Notes under the pieces: model-generated
The model's input: the letters and a program-made list of their open reading frames with translations, nothing else
Databases searched by the model: none
What the model was told of the DNA's origin: nothing
Translations under genes and position numbers: made by a program
In this document: piece after piece, positions 1 through 12,289 of the stretch
Numbering within the stretch: position 1 is the first letter of the stretch
How the letters are laid out: every line of letters begins with the position of its first letter
From: Brasenia schreberi
Taxonomy: Eukaryota > Streptophyta > Magnoliopsida > Nymphaeales > Cabombaceae
NCBI GenBank assembly: GCA_036023115.1
Contig: JAYKKT010000061.1
Coordinates: forward strand, 16,370,501 to 16,434,500
DNA: 64,000 bases
Direction of reading: 5' to 3'

Positions 1-2073
1 ATCATGTCACAAATTGGGAAATTTCACCAATTTGGCCTGCTTATGCCAAATAGACAAATTAATTTCTGTGCGTCCCAGCAATAGAATTGAAGTGTGGCAG
101 CCATCTCACTGAAATCTGAAAAAATCTATATAAGCAGTCTGTTTTTTTCTTCAAAAGATTATACAGACCACCTCAGCTAACTTTCATCCAACTGAACTTC
201 GCCATACTCCAGAAAGTTTTCTAGGTGAGCACTGTCTCATGACATTTGGTGTGGGTTAAAATGCTGTTTGAAGTTTTAGAGTATACATTGAAATAAGGGG
301 CCTTCTGAAATTAAGTTGGGAAATGATTTTTTGCTACTATCATGAAACCACCTTGTGGTTGAAGGGGTTGGTTGGGCAGGTGACTGTTTCTCATGACCAA
401 GGAGTTGTTTATATTTGTAACACAGAGCCCTTCGAAGATTTTGTGGACGATAAACATGTTTTTCAGAAACTATGCAAAGACCTAAGAGTGGCAATTTCAT
501 ACACGATATAGAACCCGAATAAAAAATAACCCAAAAAGGGCCATGTTCCCCTCCCCTATTCCAAAAGGGTCACAAAAAGACTGGGGGTTGAGATCTGGTT
601 GACTTGTTTTGACACAAATATGAATTGACAACATGAGATACAAAATAACTTGCGACCTTAACGTGATATAAGAACCTGATGACTAGAGAATCTAAAAAGT
701 CCTTATTCAGGTTTATTCAGGTCAACCTGAAGTGACACAAAAAGTCCGGTCATCTATGCTTTGGCTACTTTTGATATGAACGTGAAATTACACGACACAC
801 CCAGCCACCTGTAATCTTAGCTAGTTACTGATCACCTCGACACAAGTCAGTCCCAGCTGATCCCGTAGAAAATCCAACTCAGATCGTTAGCAATCTTGAC
901 ATGTATCATACCTACCACACTGTACCGAACACTCCTTTGCACTCACTCTTTTTGATAAGCATGTATAAATTCAGGTTTATTTCAAGCTAACGTTCAAAGC
1001 CGGCCTCTTGCTCGGTAGACTTAAAGTCTAGACGGACTCACATCTCGTAAGGTGTGGTAAGGGGTGAGTCCTCGAAAGACTTAAATTTCTTCCTCCTTTT
1101 CGTGAGTTCTCTACTGTAATGTCCCTGTTACTATTTCGTTTTGATCATCCATGCCAGCTCGATTCTCACACTTCCACTTGGGTACTGCAGTGTGCCCACT
1201 GCCTGCATTCTTCGTGTGGTCGGAGACTTTGGGCCTTGTTCCACGTAACCTTTGTTCGTCAGCACTTGCTTTTCTAAGTTGACGTGTCCACTTTCTATAA
1301 ATAAACAACCCTTTCATGTTGATCATCCATCCTAGTTTAATTTTCACACTAGGTACTACTTTCATTCCCAGAATTCTTCTCATGTCAGCCATGCATTCAG
1401 TCGGCCCCTGCTTTTCAGAACCCATGCTAGAACTTGCAGTCTCACGAGCTTGTGGTAATTGTTACTTAGTTGTCTTCCTCAAGAACGAATAAATATGTTC
1501 TGTTTTAGTGTAAATAAATGTGAAATAAAGTTTTTGAATAATTTTTTTTTGTCCCGTATACAAGACAACCGTAATAGAAGTGAATGTGGACTTGTTAATA
1601 ATGGCCAAGCCCCCAAATATGGCTCGTCCCTTGGAGTCATCATGAACCAAGTGGGTTCTACCTAACAAAGGTGAACCCACTCACACCAAGTTGAGATCGA
1701 GCCTTACAATCGACCCACCACACCAAGTCACACCTTGGCTTGGAAAACTCTACGATAGACCATGCCGATCAACCCTAGATCTATAGCCTCCAAACTGTGG
1801 CTGATCATGGTCTCAAAGTGATGGTTTCCACATTAAATCACACGAACCAAAGATGGTGGAATTTTGCCAGCAATCGGTTGAATTTGCCACATCAAATTAA
1901 ACGGAAGGTGCTGGGGATAATTGCAATTTAACGGTGATGGAGAATCCAACTTTCCTCAAGCTTTTCTTTGGTGGTTCCATGATGAATTTGTGCATCTTCT
2001 TATGCAATCTCATAACAAAGTCGCATGGACCGGGTCGCAACAAAAATCGCAAAATCAACACTTAATATTGAAA
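1..2073. other. intergenic, no supported gene
   Basis: AT-rich sequence with short open frames only, none with a recognisable domain or coding character. A TATA-like CTATATAAG lies near 126. Around 1140-1185 and 1315-1360 there is an imperfect direct repeat about 178 bp apart, both copies beginning GATCATCCAT and containing TTCACAC or TCTCACAC. I see nothing else that can be named. Confidence 0.6.
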
Positions 2074-2426
2074 CTGATTCAACCAATTACAAGCAATTGG
2101 CAAACAGATTTTCTCCATCAGCTTTCACCACGACTTGGTTGGTTTCTACTAATCCTAGGGTAACCTACAACCACTTCAACAACCAACAACACCTTATTGT
2201 AATCAATTGGATGTGATAAAACCTGAAATTATCAAAAATTGAGCCCCGCCACCTGATTCAACCAATTACAAGCAATTGGCAAACAAATTTTCTCCATCGG
2301 CTTTCACCACGACTTGGTTGGTTTCTACTAATTGTAGGACAACCTAGAACCACTTAAACAACTAGAAACACGTTATTGTAATCAATTGGATTTGATAAAA
2401 CCTGAAATTATCAAAAATTGAGCCCC
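2074..2426 (+). repeat. tandem duplication, 2 x about 174 bp (period 179)
   Basis: Two adjacent copies start CTGATTCAACCAATTACAAG at 2074 and 2253 and both end CAAAAATTGAGCCCC (2247 and 2426). They differ by scattered substitutions. The copies contain no open frame shared by both. This looks like a local duplication in intergenic DNA. Confidence 0.9.
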
Positions 2427-5400
2427 AAATAGCCGCAACTGGTTCTTGGGCTTTCTCCAACCTCTTTCTACCGTCAAAAGAATTGTATTGGGACACCATA
2501 CACAACCCAAAATCTCTAATACCAAATTGTCACCTCTACTCTATTAAATACATGAAAACAGTTCCTAAAGGCGCCTAGTGATGATGATAATCATACCTAA
2601 TTACCTAAGCTCGATTTCTCTCAACATGCAATAGAATAATCAAGTATGAAACAACCTCTTTTCCTCCCAATAGCTCACGACCAACACACCCTTACGTGAA
2701 ATGGGGATCCACATAGATCGACCTACTTGGTGCTAGTTGATGAAGCTCTCTCTAGTGGGATATACCCACTCATGCAAGTAGGAGAAGAAGGAGGAAAATC
2801 CAACCTTCCTCTCAAAGGTAGAATCTTTATTAATGACTGTTTTTTTTTTTATAATAGCTCAAAGGAAGTTTAAATAATAAAATCCTACCAAATTAAAATG
2901 AATCCAAATGAGTCTCCATCTCTAAACAAATGATAAAACCAAATGACACAAATGAACCTAACTTAACTCAAATAATAAGACATGAATCCTAATGATTGGT
3001 CCATTACATGGACTTAAAGCAAACAAGCTAATGTGGGTCACATAAGACCTCTTATTACATTCCAAAACAAATAACAAAATGTTATGGACAAACTACTCAA
3101 TTGCGCATCAAGGGCTTAATCCCAGTCACTGGCCTCTCTCACTCCGCATGGTGGGCATGCATGGACCTGTTGGAAAAAGATAAGTGGTTGTGGTGTGGAG
3201 TGGCAATTTGGTCTTGTGTGTCACTCTCATACCATGTTAAAAAATATAATACTTATGACACTTTTTCTTATGCTATCTGAAAACAATATCGACCCTTTGG
3301 GATTGTATTATTGTTAGGTGTTATAATGAGAACATAAAATACTTGTCTTCTTATGTATTTAAATAGTATCATGTGTTTTGACCCGTTACTTTGGGTCCAT
3401 CATTCGTATGAAACACGTTATCTCCAACATGATGACGAAACCCTTTTCATGCCTTTTAAGTAAACACAAACACAAAATTTGGAGGTTAGGTTTGGTTTTT
3501 TTTGTCTTATATTTGAAACCCTAGCCAGATCCTCACTGTTGAGGATGATTTTTCATTTTTTGAGAAGCTCATTACAAATCTAGAGATTTGTAAATGTAAA
3601 CAAAATCATCAAAGATATGTAAAGTCCAAGGAGGTCCAAGCCAGATGCACATCCCTTGTATGTCGAACTCACAACCTGTGACTTTTAAGTTGACCCTCAT
3701 AGACAGGAGGGCTATTCCTCAACGTGCAAATCCATAATATACTAACATTATCTTAAGATGTCAGAATCTAGTAGTCAAACTAGTGCTTATAAAGATGACA
3801 TTATATTGTCAATTTTGTTGAGCTTCTCAATTCTATATAAAAAGAAAGAAGGAAGAAACAAATTTGATATTATTAGCTCAGTTACACGTAAAGATGGTCT
3901 ATGAATTGAATTCTTGTGCCTTACCCAAAACCAGATCATCACCAACCTTGATCCAAAAGTCAAAACATGACTATCATAGGTTGGATATTGGACCAAGTTG
4001 CTAGCTACTTTACGTCTTCATTTTTTTGGTAGAAACTTTACGTCTTTACGTTTAGATAATGAAGAAAGTAGTAAGTTGGATCATGAACGGGCAACTATTC
4101 AATAGTGATGATCCATATGGGTGACTTAAAGCATGCCTTCAACCAAAAGAGTCGGCGCTTATCAAACTAGAAAGTATTCATTAGTTGGGGGATTGAAAAA
4201 TGCAAAAATGTGTCAAATGAAATATCAATTGTCATTAGCACTACCTGCTTCATCCATTGGTATAAGGTTGTTGGTGTAGTTCAATCCGACCCCTAGCATT
4301 TTCATACATATGATCATAAATCTGAAAGAAGCCTAAAATAGCAATCCTCCTTATAATATATCATAGTAGTTTGAGCAAATTTTGAGGCAAAAAGAATAAG
4401 ATAGGCCTTAAATCTAGTACAAAGCAGCACCTAGGACAACTATGTTGCATGCTTCGTATTCCAGTCTTTACGCTGTGACGTATAGAAAGGATCATCTTGT
4501 ATGAGAATGTGTTTAACAAAATTAATCTTTTCAAGAAGGATTAACACCAATCATTTTCAAACTAAAAAAATAAGGTTACAACTTCCCTACCTCTAATATG
4601 ATCAAGATATTAATGACAGTGGACTTGGTACAATGACAAAATTCTCTATAACATGTGTGCTCATAATTTTATCTTATAGAGGTTATCACAACTTTAGGTC
4701 ATCTCAAAGATTTATTTGGGTTTTAATATATTCTAATGCACAAAATTAGTCAACCTAAGCTATGATATCACTTAACTGGAAAAACTAATTTCGGAAAGAT
4801 TAAAAGGTTGTTAAATTTAAAATCTCACATAGGCACTCGGTTTTGATGCCTCAAAAAATATTGACAATCTTCAATATTAACATTCTTCAAACTTATGTTG
4901 GTTATATTAATTTAAAATTTCATTATAATTTTGTGATCGATGCCATTGTTTGAAAATATTAACATTCTTCAATTATGAACTCGTAGCATAATTTTGGTAT
5001 TGTAGGAATCAAAGATGAACCATTAAAATCCAAAGGTCCTAAATGTACATGTTATTATGCTTCAACCTTATTTTCTTGTCAACAATATACAATTTTGTTG
5101 AAGGATCATGTGCATTAAATTGTTGGTTTAATATTTATGAGGTTTTGATATTTAGATGTGATTTGTAATAGCCTCGATCAATGACGCACAACTCTTTTTT
5201 CTGATGTTGAATCTTTTTAAAAAATAAAAAATAAATATCACATATGCATTTAGCTTGAAACTTTCTTGCCATACCTTATCAGGTGATGAGCTCAAATAAG
5301 TGTTCATTTGACATAATCAAGAAGCTAAATGAACTGAGACATAACATGAGATCACATTGTCAAACAAACCGAAGCCATATCTTTGCCATGCTTATGAATT

Positions 5401-6136
5401 TGATGGCCTTTATTGTGGATCTTAATTATTTATTGGGCAATTACATCTTCCTATTTAATGCTTGCCATAAAAGCGCAATAAGCCACAACTTAGTGGTAGC
5501 CAAAGAACCTTTTGGTTCAAAGTATGAGTTAAGTACTGGATTGTGATTCTGGTAATCTGTCCAAGTCAAATTGGACGTGAGTACAGGCAAACTCGACTAT
5601 ATTCATTTACAAAATGCTAAGCTAAAATTAGATCCCAAGTTTGGTAGAGGTCAGCTCTTCATGCTCATCCTATATTTAAGAAATTTAGCTTGGCTTGTTA
5701 GGCATGCTGATGTTTTGAGCGTGAGCAGGCTCGTGAAAAATAAGAACGAGAGCTTCCATAGAGAAATTGAAGGTTGAAGAATATGACAGCTAGGGAATAG
5801 GTACCTTGGGCCTTGAAGAAAGGCTTCATATAAAAAAAATTGGCCATCTCTTGAAGGAGAGGATGATTATGGGGTTGATGGAGGAAAGTGGTTGTCGCGG
5901 CTGCGGATCCATCCAAATAAGGCATACGAAATAGATGAAACGAATTGAATTGAGACTCCACAAGTTACAAATAAGGCATACGTTTTTTTGCCCTTAATTT
6001 TTTATTTCTAATGAGTATTACTAAATTTTACTATTGGGCTTGAGCCTTCAATAGTATGAGAAAAGCCTAGCTAGAAAAGTTTGGATACATAATAAAGATT
6101 TCCCTTAATTTAAGAATACACATAACATTATATTAT
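2427..6136. other. intergenic, no supported gene
   Basis: Long AT-rich stretch without a frame that looks coding. The longest frames (3787-3996 on -, 5283-5546 and 5571-5777 on +) are under 90 codons, have no recognisable motif and no plausible splice partners. Homopolymer T runs occur near 2840 and 4020. I see nothing that can be named. Confidence 0.6.
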
Positions 6137-6430
6137 AAGTATGTAGAAACCTCTCTCGAGGAATTCAGACCTAGTATATGTGTTGTCATGTTTAGAGATC
6201 AAGTTCAGCTCATTATTGATGATGCTGTCAAATCCGTATTAAATGGCAAAAGAAATTTTCTCAATTTAAAAACACATATCTCTATGTACAAGTATGTATA
6301 AACCTCACTGGTGGGGAATTCAAGCCTGGTAGTAACGTAAAGCTAAAGTTGAACTCCATAACGTCCAGTGAAATCCACTTAAATGACACATAATTTTTTT
6401 AAATTTAACAATGCATATAGTTTTATCTTT
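6137..6430 (+). repeat. diverged tandem pair, period about 153 bp
   Basis: Two units begin AAGTATGTAGAAACCTC (6137) and AAGTATGTATAAACCTC (6290). Each continues with a GAATTCA(A/G)(A/G)CCT(A/G)GTA block and later AGTTCAGCTC or AGTTGAACTC. Identity is moderate. The pair sits directly left of the hairpin-bearing repeat at 6430-6790 and may belong to the same dispersed repeat. Confidence 0.55.
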
Positions 6431-6790
6431 CAATTTTTGAGATCAATGGTAAAAATTAGAATTAAATATATTATTATAATTTTACATTTAACATACCATA
6501 AACATTAAATAGAAAACCATCCATTCTCAAAAGTTGAATGATGGAGATGTTTTAGTCTAGTAAAATCATATAATTTAAACATTATGTAGCTATTACTCCT
6601 TCTATATATATTTTCTATATGTTTAGAGTATTCTAAACGCATAATGTTACCGTTCGATCTTTGAGACATTTGATAGAGATTTGTATTAAAACTACTGTTA
6701 TACTTATATACAGCAATTCAAATCTCTATCATTAATCTCAAAAATTAAATCATGAAAATGATCATATAAATTATACACCGAAAAACATTA
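6430..6790. repeat. foldback, MITE-like repeat with strong hairpin
   Basis: Contains a near-perfect hairpin: left arm 6660-6687, right arm 6715-6743, loop about 27 nt. The core arm GATAGAGATTTG pairs exactly with CAAATCTCTATC. A block similar to the right arm read backwards occurs at about 6433-6465. A related copy with its 3' part (an AAAATTGAACGGTGAAATTG-like block) lies at 8845-9000 in the tetraspanin intron, where the same order of blocks is seen. No transposase is present, so the call as a non-autonomous foldback element is inference. Confidence 0.5.
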
Positions 6791-6805
6791 TGTATTAGGA
6801 CTTCC

Positions 6806-6836
6806 TATATATATATATATGTATGTATGTATATAA
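6806..6836. repeat. TA/TATG microsatellite
   Basis: A (TA)n run passes into three GTAT units (about 6806-6836). This is a simple repeat next to the foldback repeat. Confidence 0.85.
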
Positions 6837-7151
6837 CCTTGCACTGTGGCGACCAAATGTAAAGCCCAGTTAGTACTCGTGATGGCCGAGTTAAGCTCGA
6901 CGAGTCTTTTTCGAGTAGGTCACCAGGCAACTGGGCTCGCTTGCGCCCCTCGAAGCTTGTCATCCGAAAATGGAGCCATCTTCGTGTGCTACAAGAAAAG
7001 TAAATTCCATGTTTAGGATTTGGCAGCATGCATCCCACCTATCTTGGAGAGAAAGACCAACCAAGCCAGAATCTGAACCGTGAACCACTTATACATCCAA
7101 TTCAGCTGCCCTCAATTTAAGGAGACACAACAAATCACTAGTCGTGTACAG

Positions 7152-7269
7152 GGAAATCTCAGCCGTCCACTTTAACGATGAAAGGCCGCTTGCTTTCATG
7201 GCAGGCCTCACTTAGCGAACATTAGCAAATAGCAGCTGTCCATTGCCAAAATGGACGGCCGAGATTTCC
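7152..7269. repeat. short foldback upstream of tetraspanin
   Basis: Eighteen-base arms GGAAATCTCAGCCGTCCA (7152-7169) and TGGACGGCCGAGATTTCC (7252-7269) are inverted repeats with one mismatch, 82 bp apart. The element ends 372 bp before the tetraspanin ATG. It could be a tiny MITE or a promoter-proximal element; the sequence does not decide between these. Confidence 0.6.
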
Positions 7270-7641
7270 GAGGCACGTTTTTAAAGCGATTCGTTTTACC
7301 ATCTGAATTGCCCACGAAATCCATCCTTGTGGTTAAAAGGCAACGCCCTTCTAAAGGGAGAGCAGGAACTTCGTTAAGATTGATTACGAGGTGCTTCGGG
7401 TTCCGTCAGTTTCCTAAAAGACAAGGTTATTTCCGTCCATCTCCCTCATCCGCATAACGTTCACCGGAGCCACGTCCAGTTTCACCGTTCTCCTTCCTCT
7501 CGGAATTCGAGAGAGGAGAACGGTTTCGGCATGTTTAGTCAATCCGGTGGACTCCGAGGGCGATCGTAAAAAAAAACCTTGCCAGGAAGGCCGTAACGCG
7601 CCCTTCAGGCGCCGGAGAACGAGGAGGAAGACGCCGGCGAG
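7270..7641 (+). promoter_or_regulatory. probable proximal promoter and 5' leader of the tetraspanin gene
   Basis: Base composition rises in GC toward the ATG, typical of a plant 5' leader. The last 30 bases are purine- and GC-rich, and the start context is GAGATGG (good A/G at -3, G at +4). No clear TATA box is seen. A 68-codon open frame at 7251-7457 has no recognisable motif and is not called as a gene. The transcription start is not determined. Confidence 0.4.
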
Positions 7642-10260
7642 ATGGCGTGCCGGCTGAGCAACGGGGTACTGTGCGTGCTGAACTTTCTGATGCTCATCCT
7701 CTCGATCCCGTTGCTCGCCAGCGTGGTATGGCTGCGCTCAACCAAGTCCTCGATGTGCGAGCACAGCATCCACGGGCCGGCCGTCATTCTCGTGTTGCTC
7801 CTCATGATCGCATCTTTCCTTGGCATCGTGGGGTCGTGCTGCCGCGCGTCCGCTCTCCTCTGGCTGTACCTCGCCGGCACGCTTGTTCTGATCCTCGCCA
7901 CCGCCGTGTTCACCCTGTGGGCGTTCGCCGTGACAAACGAATTTGCGGGCCGTATCGTGTCTGGGCAGCAAGTCGGGAAGTACCGACTCGGCGACTATTC
8001 GCATTGGCTGCAGAAGCATGTGGCTGACGAGGCCAACTGGCAAAGGGTCCGGGTGTGTCTTTCCGAGGCAGGTGTCTGTCGACTTTGGTATGACTCGTTA
8101 TCGTCTTCTACCGTAATCGACGTGAACGGCCTGCCGCCGAACATAGACCCCTCACCCGTACAGGTGAGTCAGAAATTAACGGTATTCTTGCTGTTCATGA
8201 AAATTATAAAACATGATCTTATTTTTTAAGAGTAAAATCTCGTAAGATACATCATGCATCCAAAGCGTTGGCTCATCTAAAAGGGCTCGTAACTCCAGTG
8301 GCTGGCAGATCTAAAAATTCTATTAAGGTAGGGCAAATAGGCCCTCCAATTGTTTAAGGTGCGATGAGCCCATGGTTTCAACTATGTACTGTAGGCTTTA
8401 AATTGATTTTTCAAAATTTTAGGTGGAGCAGACGATCGCACTCCCATAATGTAGGCGGTGAGCTCCATTGGCATTCATGAGCCAAAGTTATCCCAATGGG
8501 ATTGAATGGGCTGATAATTTCTCATAAAAACGGTCATCTTGAACTAAAACTCAAGATTGCTCGACAAGTAGAAAGACCAAGAGCAATTTAAACTTAAAAA
8601 TTGTCAGCAATATTATCTATCTATCTATAGATAGATAGATAGAATTATAGCACAATGTGCAATAGAGAAAAAGAATAGCTTCTCATTACAAAAAGTTGTC
8701 ATGTGGTGGTGGGCTCCCGTCACATTTTGCCTATTGCGCACGTTATGCATTCCCCATATACATATGTAAGCGTGCACACATATATATAAAAAGTTATAAA
8801 TACCTAATATCTTTCGGTTCATAAACTTCTTTCTCATTCAACCTTTGAAATCAACTGTGTAAATTTGAATTAAAAGTATCATCGTATTTTTGTATTTTAC
8901 ATCTAATGCATGTATCTTTGATCTAAAAAATTGAACGGTGAAATTGTTTTAGTAAAATTCTGTAATTTAAGCATTGTACAACTAATACTTCTCTCCTCCT
9001 CCCCCTCTCTCTCTATATAATTTATATGTACGCACAAAACCATCTCGAGATATTGATATAGAACCCTTGGGATAGGAGGATGGGTCACCTCATGATTATA
9101 TTTCTGTTTTGGGAGTTTGGCATATTGCCTAGTAGCTCACAGGTGAGGAGGTTCACCCTTCAGTATGTCAGGGGTTTGATTATCGGGTGTACATTTGGTA
9201 ACTGGATATGCCCAAGCCAGCTTGCTTATGAAAAATGAGCTGGAAATGTGTTTTACCTGGAAAGGCTTCTTGGTTGCATTAGGGAGGTTGGCGTACTACA
9301 AGTGATTGTTATACGAGTTTTGAATGCCAGCTAGTATTTACACGGTACTCCAATCTAAACATGGTTCGAACTGGAACCGGATCAGCGGTTTGAATTGAAA
9401 CCAAACTGATTTTAAAACTCTCGAGAACTGAAACCATAACTGGAGACCTCCCGACTCAATTACGAATTATGGGTTTCAAAAACGGTCTCAAAACCGAAAC
9501 CAATAATTTCAAACCCCCTTCACTTTATTTTTTTTTTCAACCGACTTATTACATCTTTAGCTTCACCCTATTGCTTTGTTTGTTCCCTTGTACTTCAAAC
9601 AGAAAAGCCTTCAATAAATTTTTCGAATTCCATTTTCACAGCATTCAGCACTCCCTGTCCGTGAAGCTAGTGGAAATATCGACCCCGAGTCTTAACCACG
9701 GTTTAGAAAATTAATGAAAGGAATATCACCCACGATTGAATCCATTGGGAATTCGAAGTTCACCTCACCTGAAAGATTTTCTAGATCTAGCACTGACTAA
9801 TATATACTGAGTATGTTCATCTGTCTAGAGTACTCTAACTCGCTCTATCTTTCGAAAACCCAAAAGAGAAAAGAGAATAAGGGCACGATGAATAGCACTA
9901 TTATCAAGTATGCTATGTTGATAAATACTCATTAGGGAATTGATGTTGCAGTTTGGTTGCTGCCAGCGCCCACCTGAATGTGTAATCAGCCCCAACAATT
10001 CAAGAATCTTGCCCAAATCCGGTACGTCGAACTCGACCAGCAGCGATTGCGATACTTGGAAGGAAGAGGCAGACAAGCTGTGTTACGACTGCAACTCATG
10101 CAAAGCCGGAGTGCTTGCGGAAGTCAAGCGAAACTGGCATACGCTCTCCATCGCTAATACGATCGTTCTTCTTGCCCTTGTCATTCTCTATTCGATTGGA
10201 TGCTGTGCTTTCAAGAACAACATGAATGAAAATCGGTACCACAGATGCAGAGGCCCTTGA
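7642..10260 (+). CDS. tetraspanin (plant TET family), two exons: 7642-8163 and 9952-10260
   Basis: Four-pass membrane scaffold protein. The family organises membrane microdomains and receptor complexes at the plasma membrane. Exon 1 (174 codons, ends CAG/GTGAGT) joins in phase 0 to exon 2 (preceded by TTGATGTTGCAG) to give 276 aa, the usual length for plant tetraspanins. Visible segments: TM1 about residues 9-31, small extracellular loop 32-45, TM2 46-67 ending GSCC, TM3 72-97, large loop 98-239, TM4 240-261, and a short tail with Cys. The large loop carries the plant signature GCCQRPPEC (from residue 176) and the downstream CYDCNSC cluster followed by AGVLAEVKRNW. A single intron just before the GCC motif fits the usual two-exon structure of plant TET genes. 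Exon 1 is much more GC-rich than its surroundings. No stop, frameshift or missing key cysteine is seen. The exact TET subtype cannot be fixed by eye. Confidence 0.93.
8164..9951 (+). other. tetraspanin intron, 1788 bp
   Basis: GTGAGT donor and TTGCAG acceptor in phase 0. The intron holds a 28-bp GATA palindrome (8614-8641), a diverged copy of the foldback repeat (8845-9000), a CT-rich run near 8990-9012 and a GAACC/AAACCG-rich block (9365-9500). No internal gene is supported; the open frame at 9469-9714 is low complexity. Confidence 0.85.
8614..8641. repeat. perfect palindromic GATA microsatellite
   Basis: Three TATC units meet three GATA units at a central CTATAG, giving a perfect 28-bp palindrome able to form a cruciform or hairpin. 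It lies in the tetraspanin intron. Confidence 0.95.
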
Positions 10261-10609
10261 TTAACTGAACTCTTCCACAATTACTTCGTATTTTTGGTAC
10301 GCAACTGTGTTCCTTTATGCCTCTGTGAATATGCATGCGTGGTCGAATTTTTTTGGCTGCCAGTTGCATTTTCATTCCCTCCCTCTTAGGCTTCAACAAA
10401 TTGTTTTTCAAAGACTGGCCTAAACAAAATGTACCCAAAGACGGTGTTGTCCTACAAAGATCATACGTTAGTCTTTGGAGTTCATCTTGCTTTCTGGCTT
10501 TTGTTATGAAAAATTATCCGGATAAATGACAATTGGGCGGCAGGTAGGAAAGATAAAGATCTCCTCCCCCACTTGTAGAGAGAGAGAGAGGCTTTCATGA
10601 TTATTAGAC
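10261..10609. other. 3' flank of tetraspanin
   Basis: Probably contains the tetraspanin 3' UTR. No canonical AATAAA is obvious. A short AG run is seen at 10578-10591. Nothing else is recognised. A possible convergent - strand coding tail ends with a stop near 10611 (see 13433-13891). Confidence 0.45.
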
Positions 10610-12141
10610 GTTACAGGAAACATACACCTGCTAATGTCGACCCTGCCGGTGATGCTTGATTTGGTAGGACTTTATATGATGACTCCTTTGGTAGACGTGA
10701 ATTTTTATTTGTGAAATTGATGAGCTATGTCGTTTGTGCGATCGTGTCAATTAGTTTACTCAAACTAACAACGTTGATTTATGACTTCGTGTAGCCATGG
10801 TGGATAAGTGAATTTTTTCGTCATATAAGGCTTTCTTGAACTGATGCTTAAGGGAACCTAGACGTTTTTAAAATCGTTCGAGATCGGATAAGTTTTCAAA
10901 AACAAGATTCTAATTTCAAAAGTTTGACAAAATTGTGATTTTTGTTTTTAACTTGAAAATATTTTAAGTCTTGAAAAACATAAACTGGTTTTGTTTTTAG
11001 GAGCTTGTTTTTTATTTTTTTTAATAGTTCTGAATATCCAAAAATTCTAAAAAATTTATAGAAAACAGATTTTGATGTACAAATTCAAAAAATATTTTTA
11101 TTTTTATTTTTATTTTATATTTATAGATTTGTGTAATTAAATCTGAAAATAGACCCCACTCAAACGTTCGGGACAGACCTGTGCTTTAAAGTTAGAGGTT
11201 TAGAAAAATTATTGTATTTTTACACTCAGACCTGAGATTTCTATAAAATTAGTCTTCTTGAAAACTTATGGGTTTTAGCTTTACAATGAGACAATTTTCA
11301 ATCAAATTGGTTCATTGTGTATAAAGATACTTGGTAATAACCCAACCTCTATTGTAGGAACCGTTGGTTTTTCAGAATTTGCTCCGATTTTTATAAAACT
11401 TATCTGATTTTATTGGTGATTTTTACAAGCTTAAAGTTCTTGAAACTTTTATTACAAGTGTTTCCATATGTGTGTATTAGACATGCAAAATTTTGAAATA
11501 TTAGGAGTAGGGGATAATGAAATAAAAATTGTTCATCGGATGTCTATAGAGTGCAAAAAAACAAGTTTTCAGATTTTCAGATTTGTGCATGTGTTTTCGT
11601 TTGAATTAAAATTTAATCTATAGCTATTTAAAATAAATAAAATCCTAATTACCACATGAGCATAGGAGGGATTAAGAGGTATCTTATATTATGTTATGGA
11701 ATAGAAAGAATCAAAATTAAAATATATAACGAATAGCATATGAATGAAAGAGAGACTGGGCAACATATAAACCTTGATCAATACATCATAATGGAGACAT
11801 GAGCTCCTTAATTACAACCCCATAAAGGTTAATGAAAGAGGAGATATAATTATAAATAAAAAAATAAATGAAGAATGGACTTGTGGTGGAAAGATTGGAG
11901 GATGACTAGCGATTGATGGCGGCGCACCTTCTTCTTCCTCTCTTCTTCTTTCTCTCCCTCTCTTTCTCTCTTTCTCTCCTCTTGCCGGGTCGTGGGAGGC
12001 TGGATGGTTTGTGGATGGGATGATTGAACCCAGATTGATCATTTGTAACCCCCTTGAGGCCCCTTTTATAGGCTAAGGGTTGCCTCTTTGTTACAAATTT
12101 TCATAAGGCAAGTTGTCTTATTGAAGATGGTTGCATTTGGC

Positions 12142-12289
12142 AAGTGAATGCTGATCATTCTTGCCAAAAACTGCTCCCTTGGATAAGGTAAGTGAAGTGC
12201 TGACCATTCTTGCCAAAAACCTGCTCCCTTGGATAAGGTAAGTGAAGTGTTGACCCTTCTTGCTAAAAACTTGCTCCATTTGATATGGT
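12142..12289. repeat. three tandem units of about 50 bp inside the lone LTR
   Basis: Units start at about 12142, 12190 and 12240 with AAGTGAA(G)TG and share TTCTTGCCAAAAAC and a GCTCC...GATA(A/T)GGT end. The family-E LTR at 58471-60296 shows no such array, so this looks like a local expansion. Confidence 0.85.

Noticed and set aside
7605..8043. Antisense and alternative-frame open frames over tetraspanin exon 1
   Set aside because: Shadows of the GC-rich exon; only the + frame has the membrane segments and a matching second exon.
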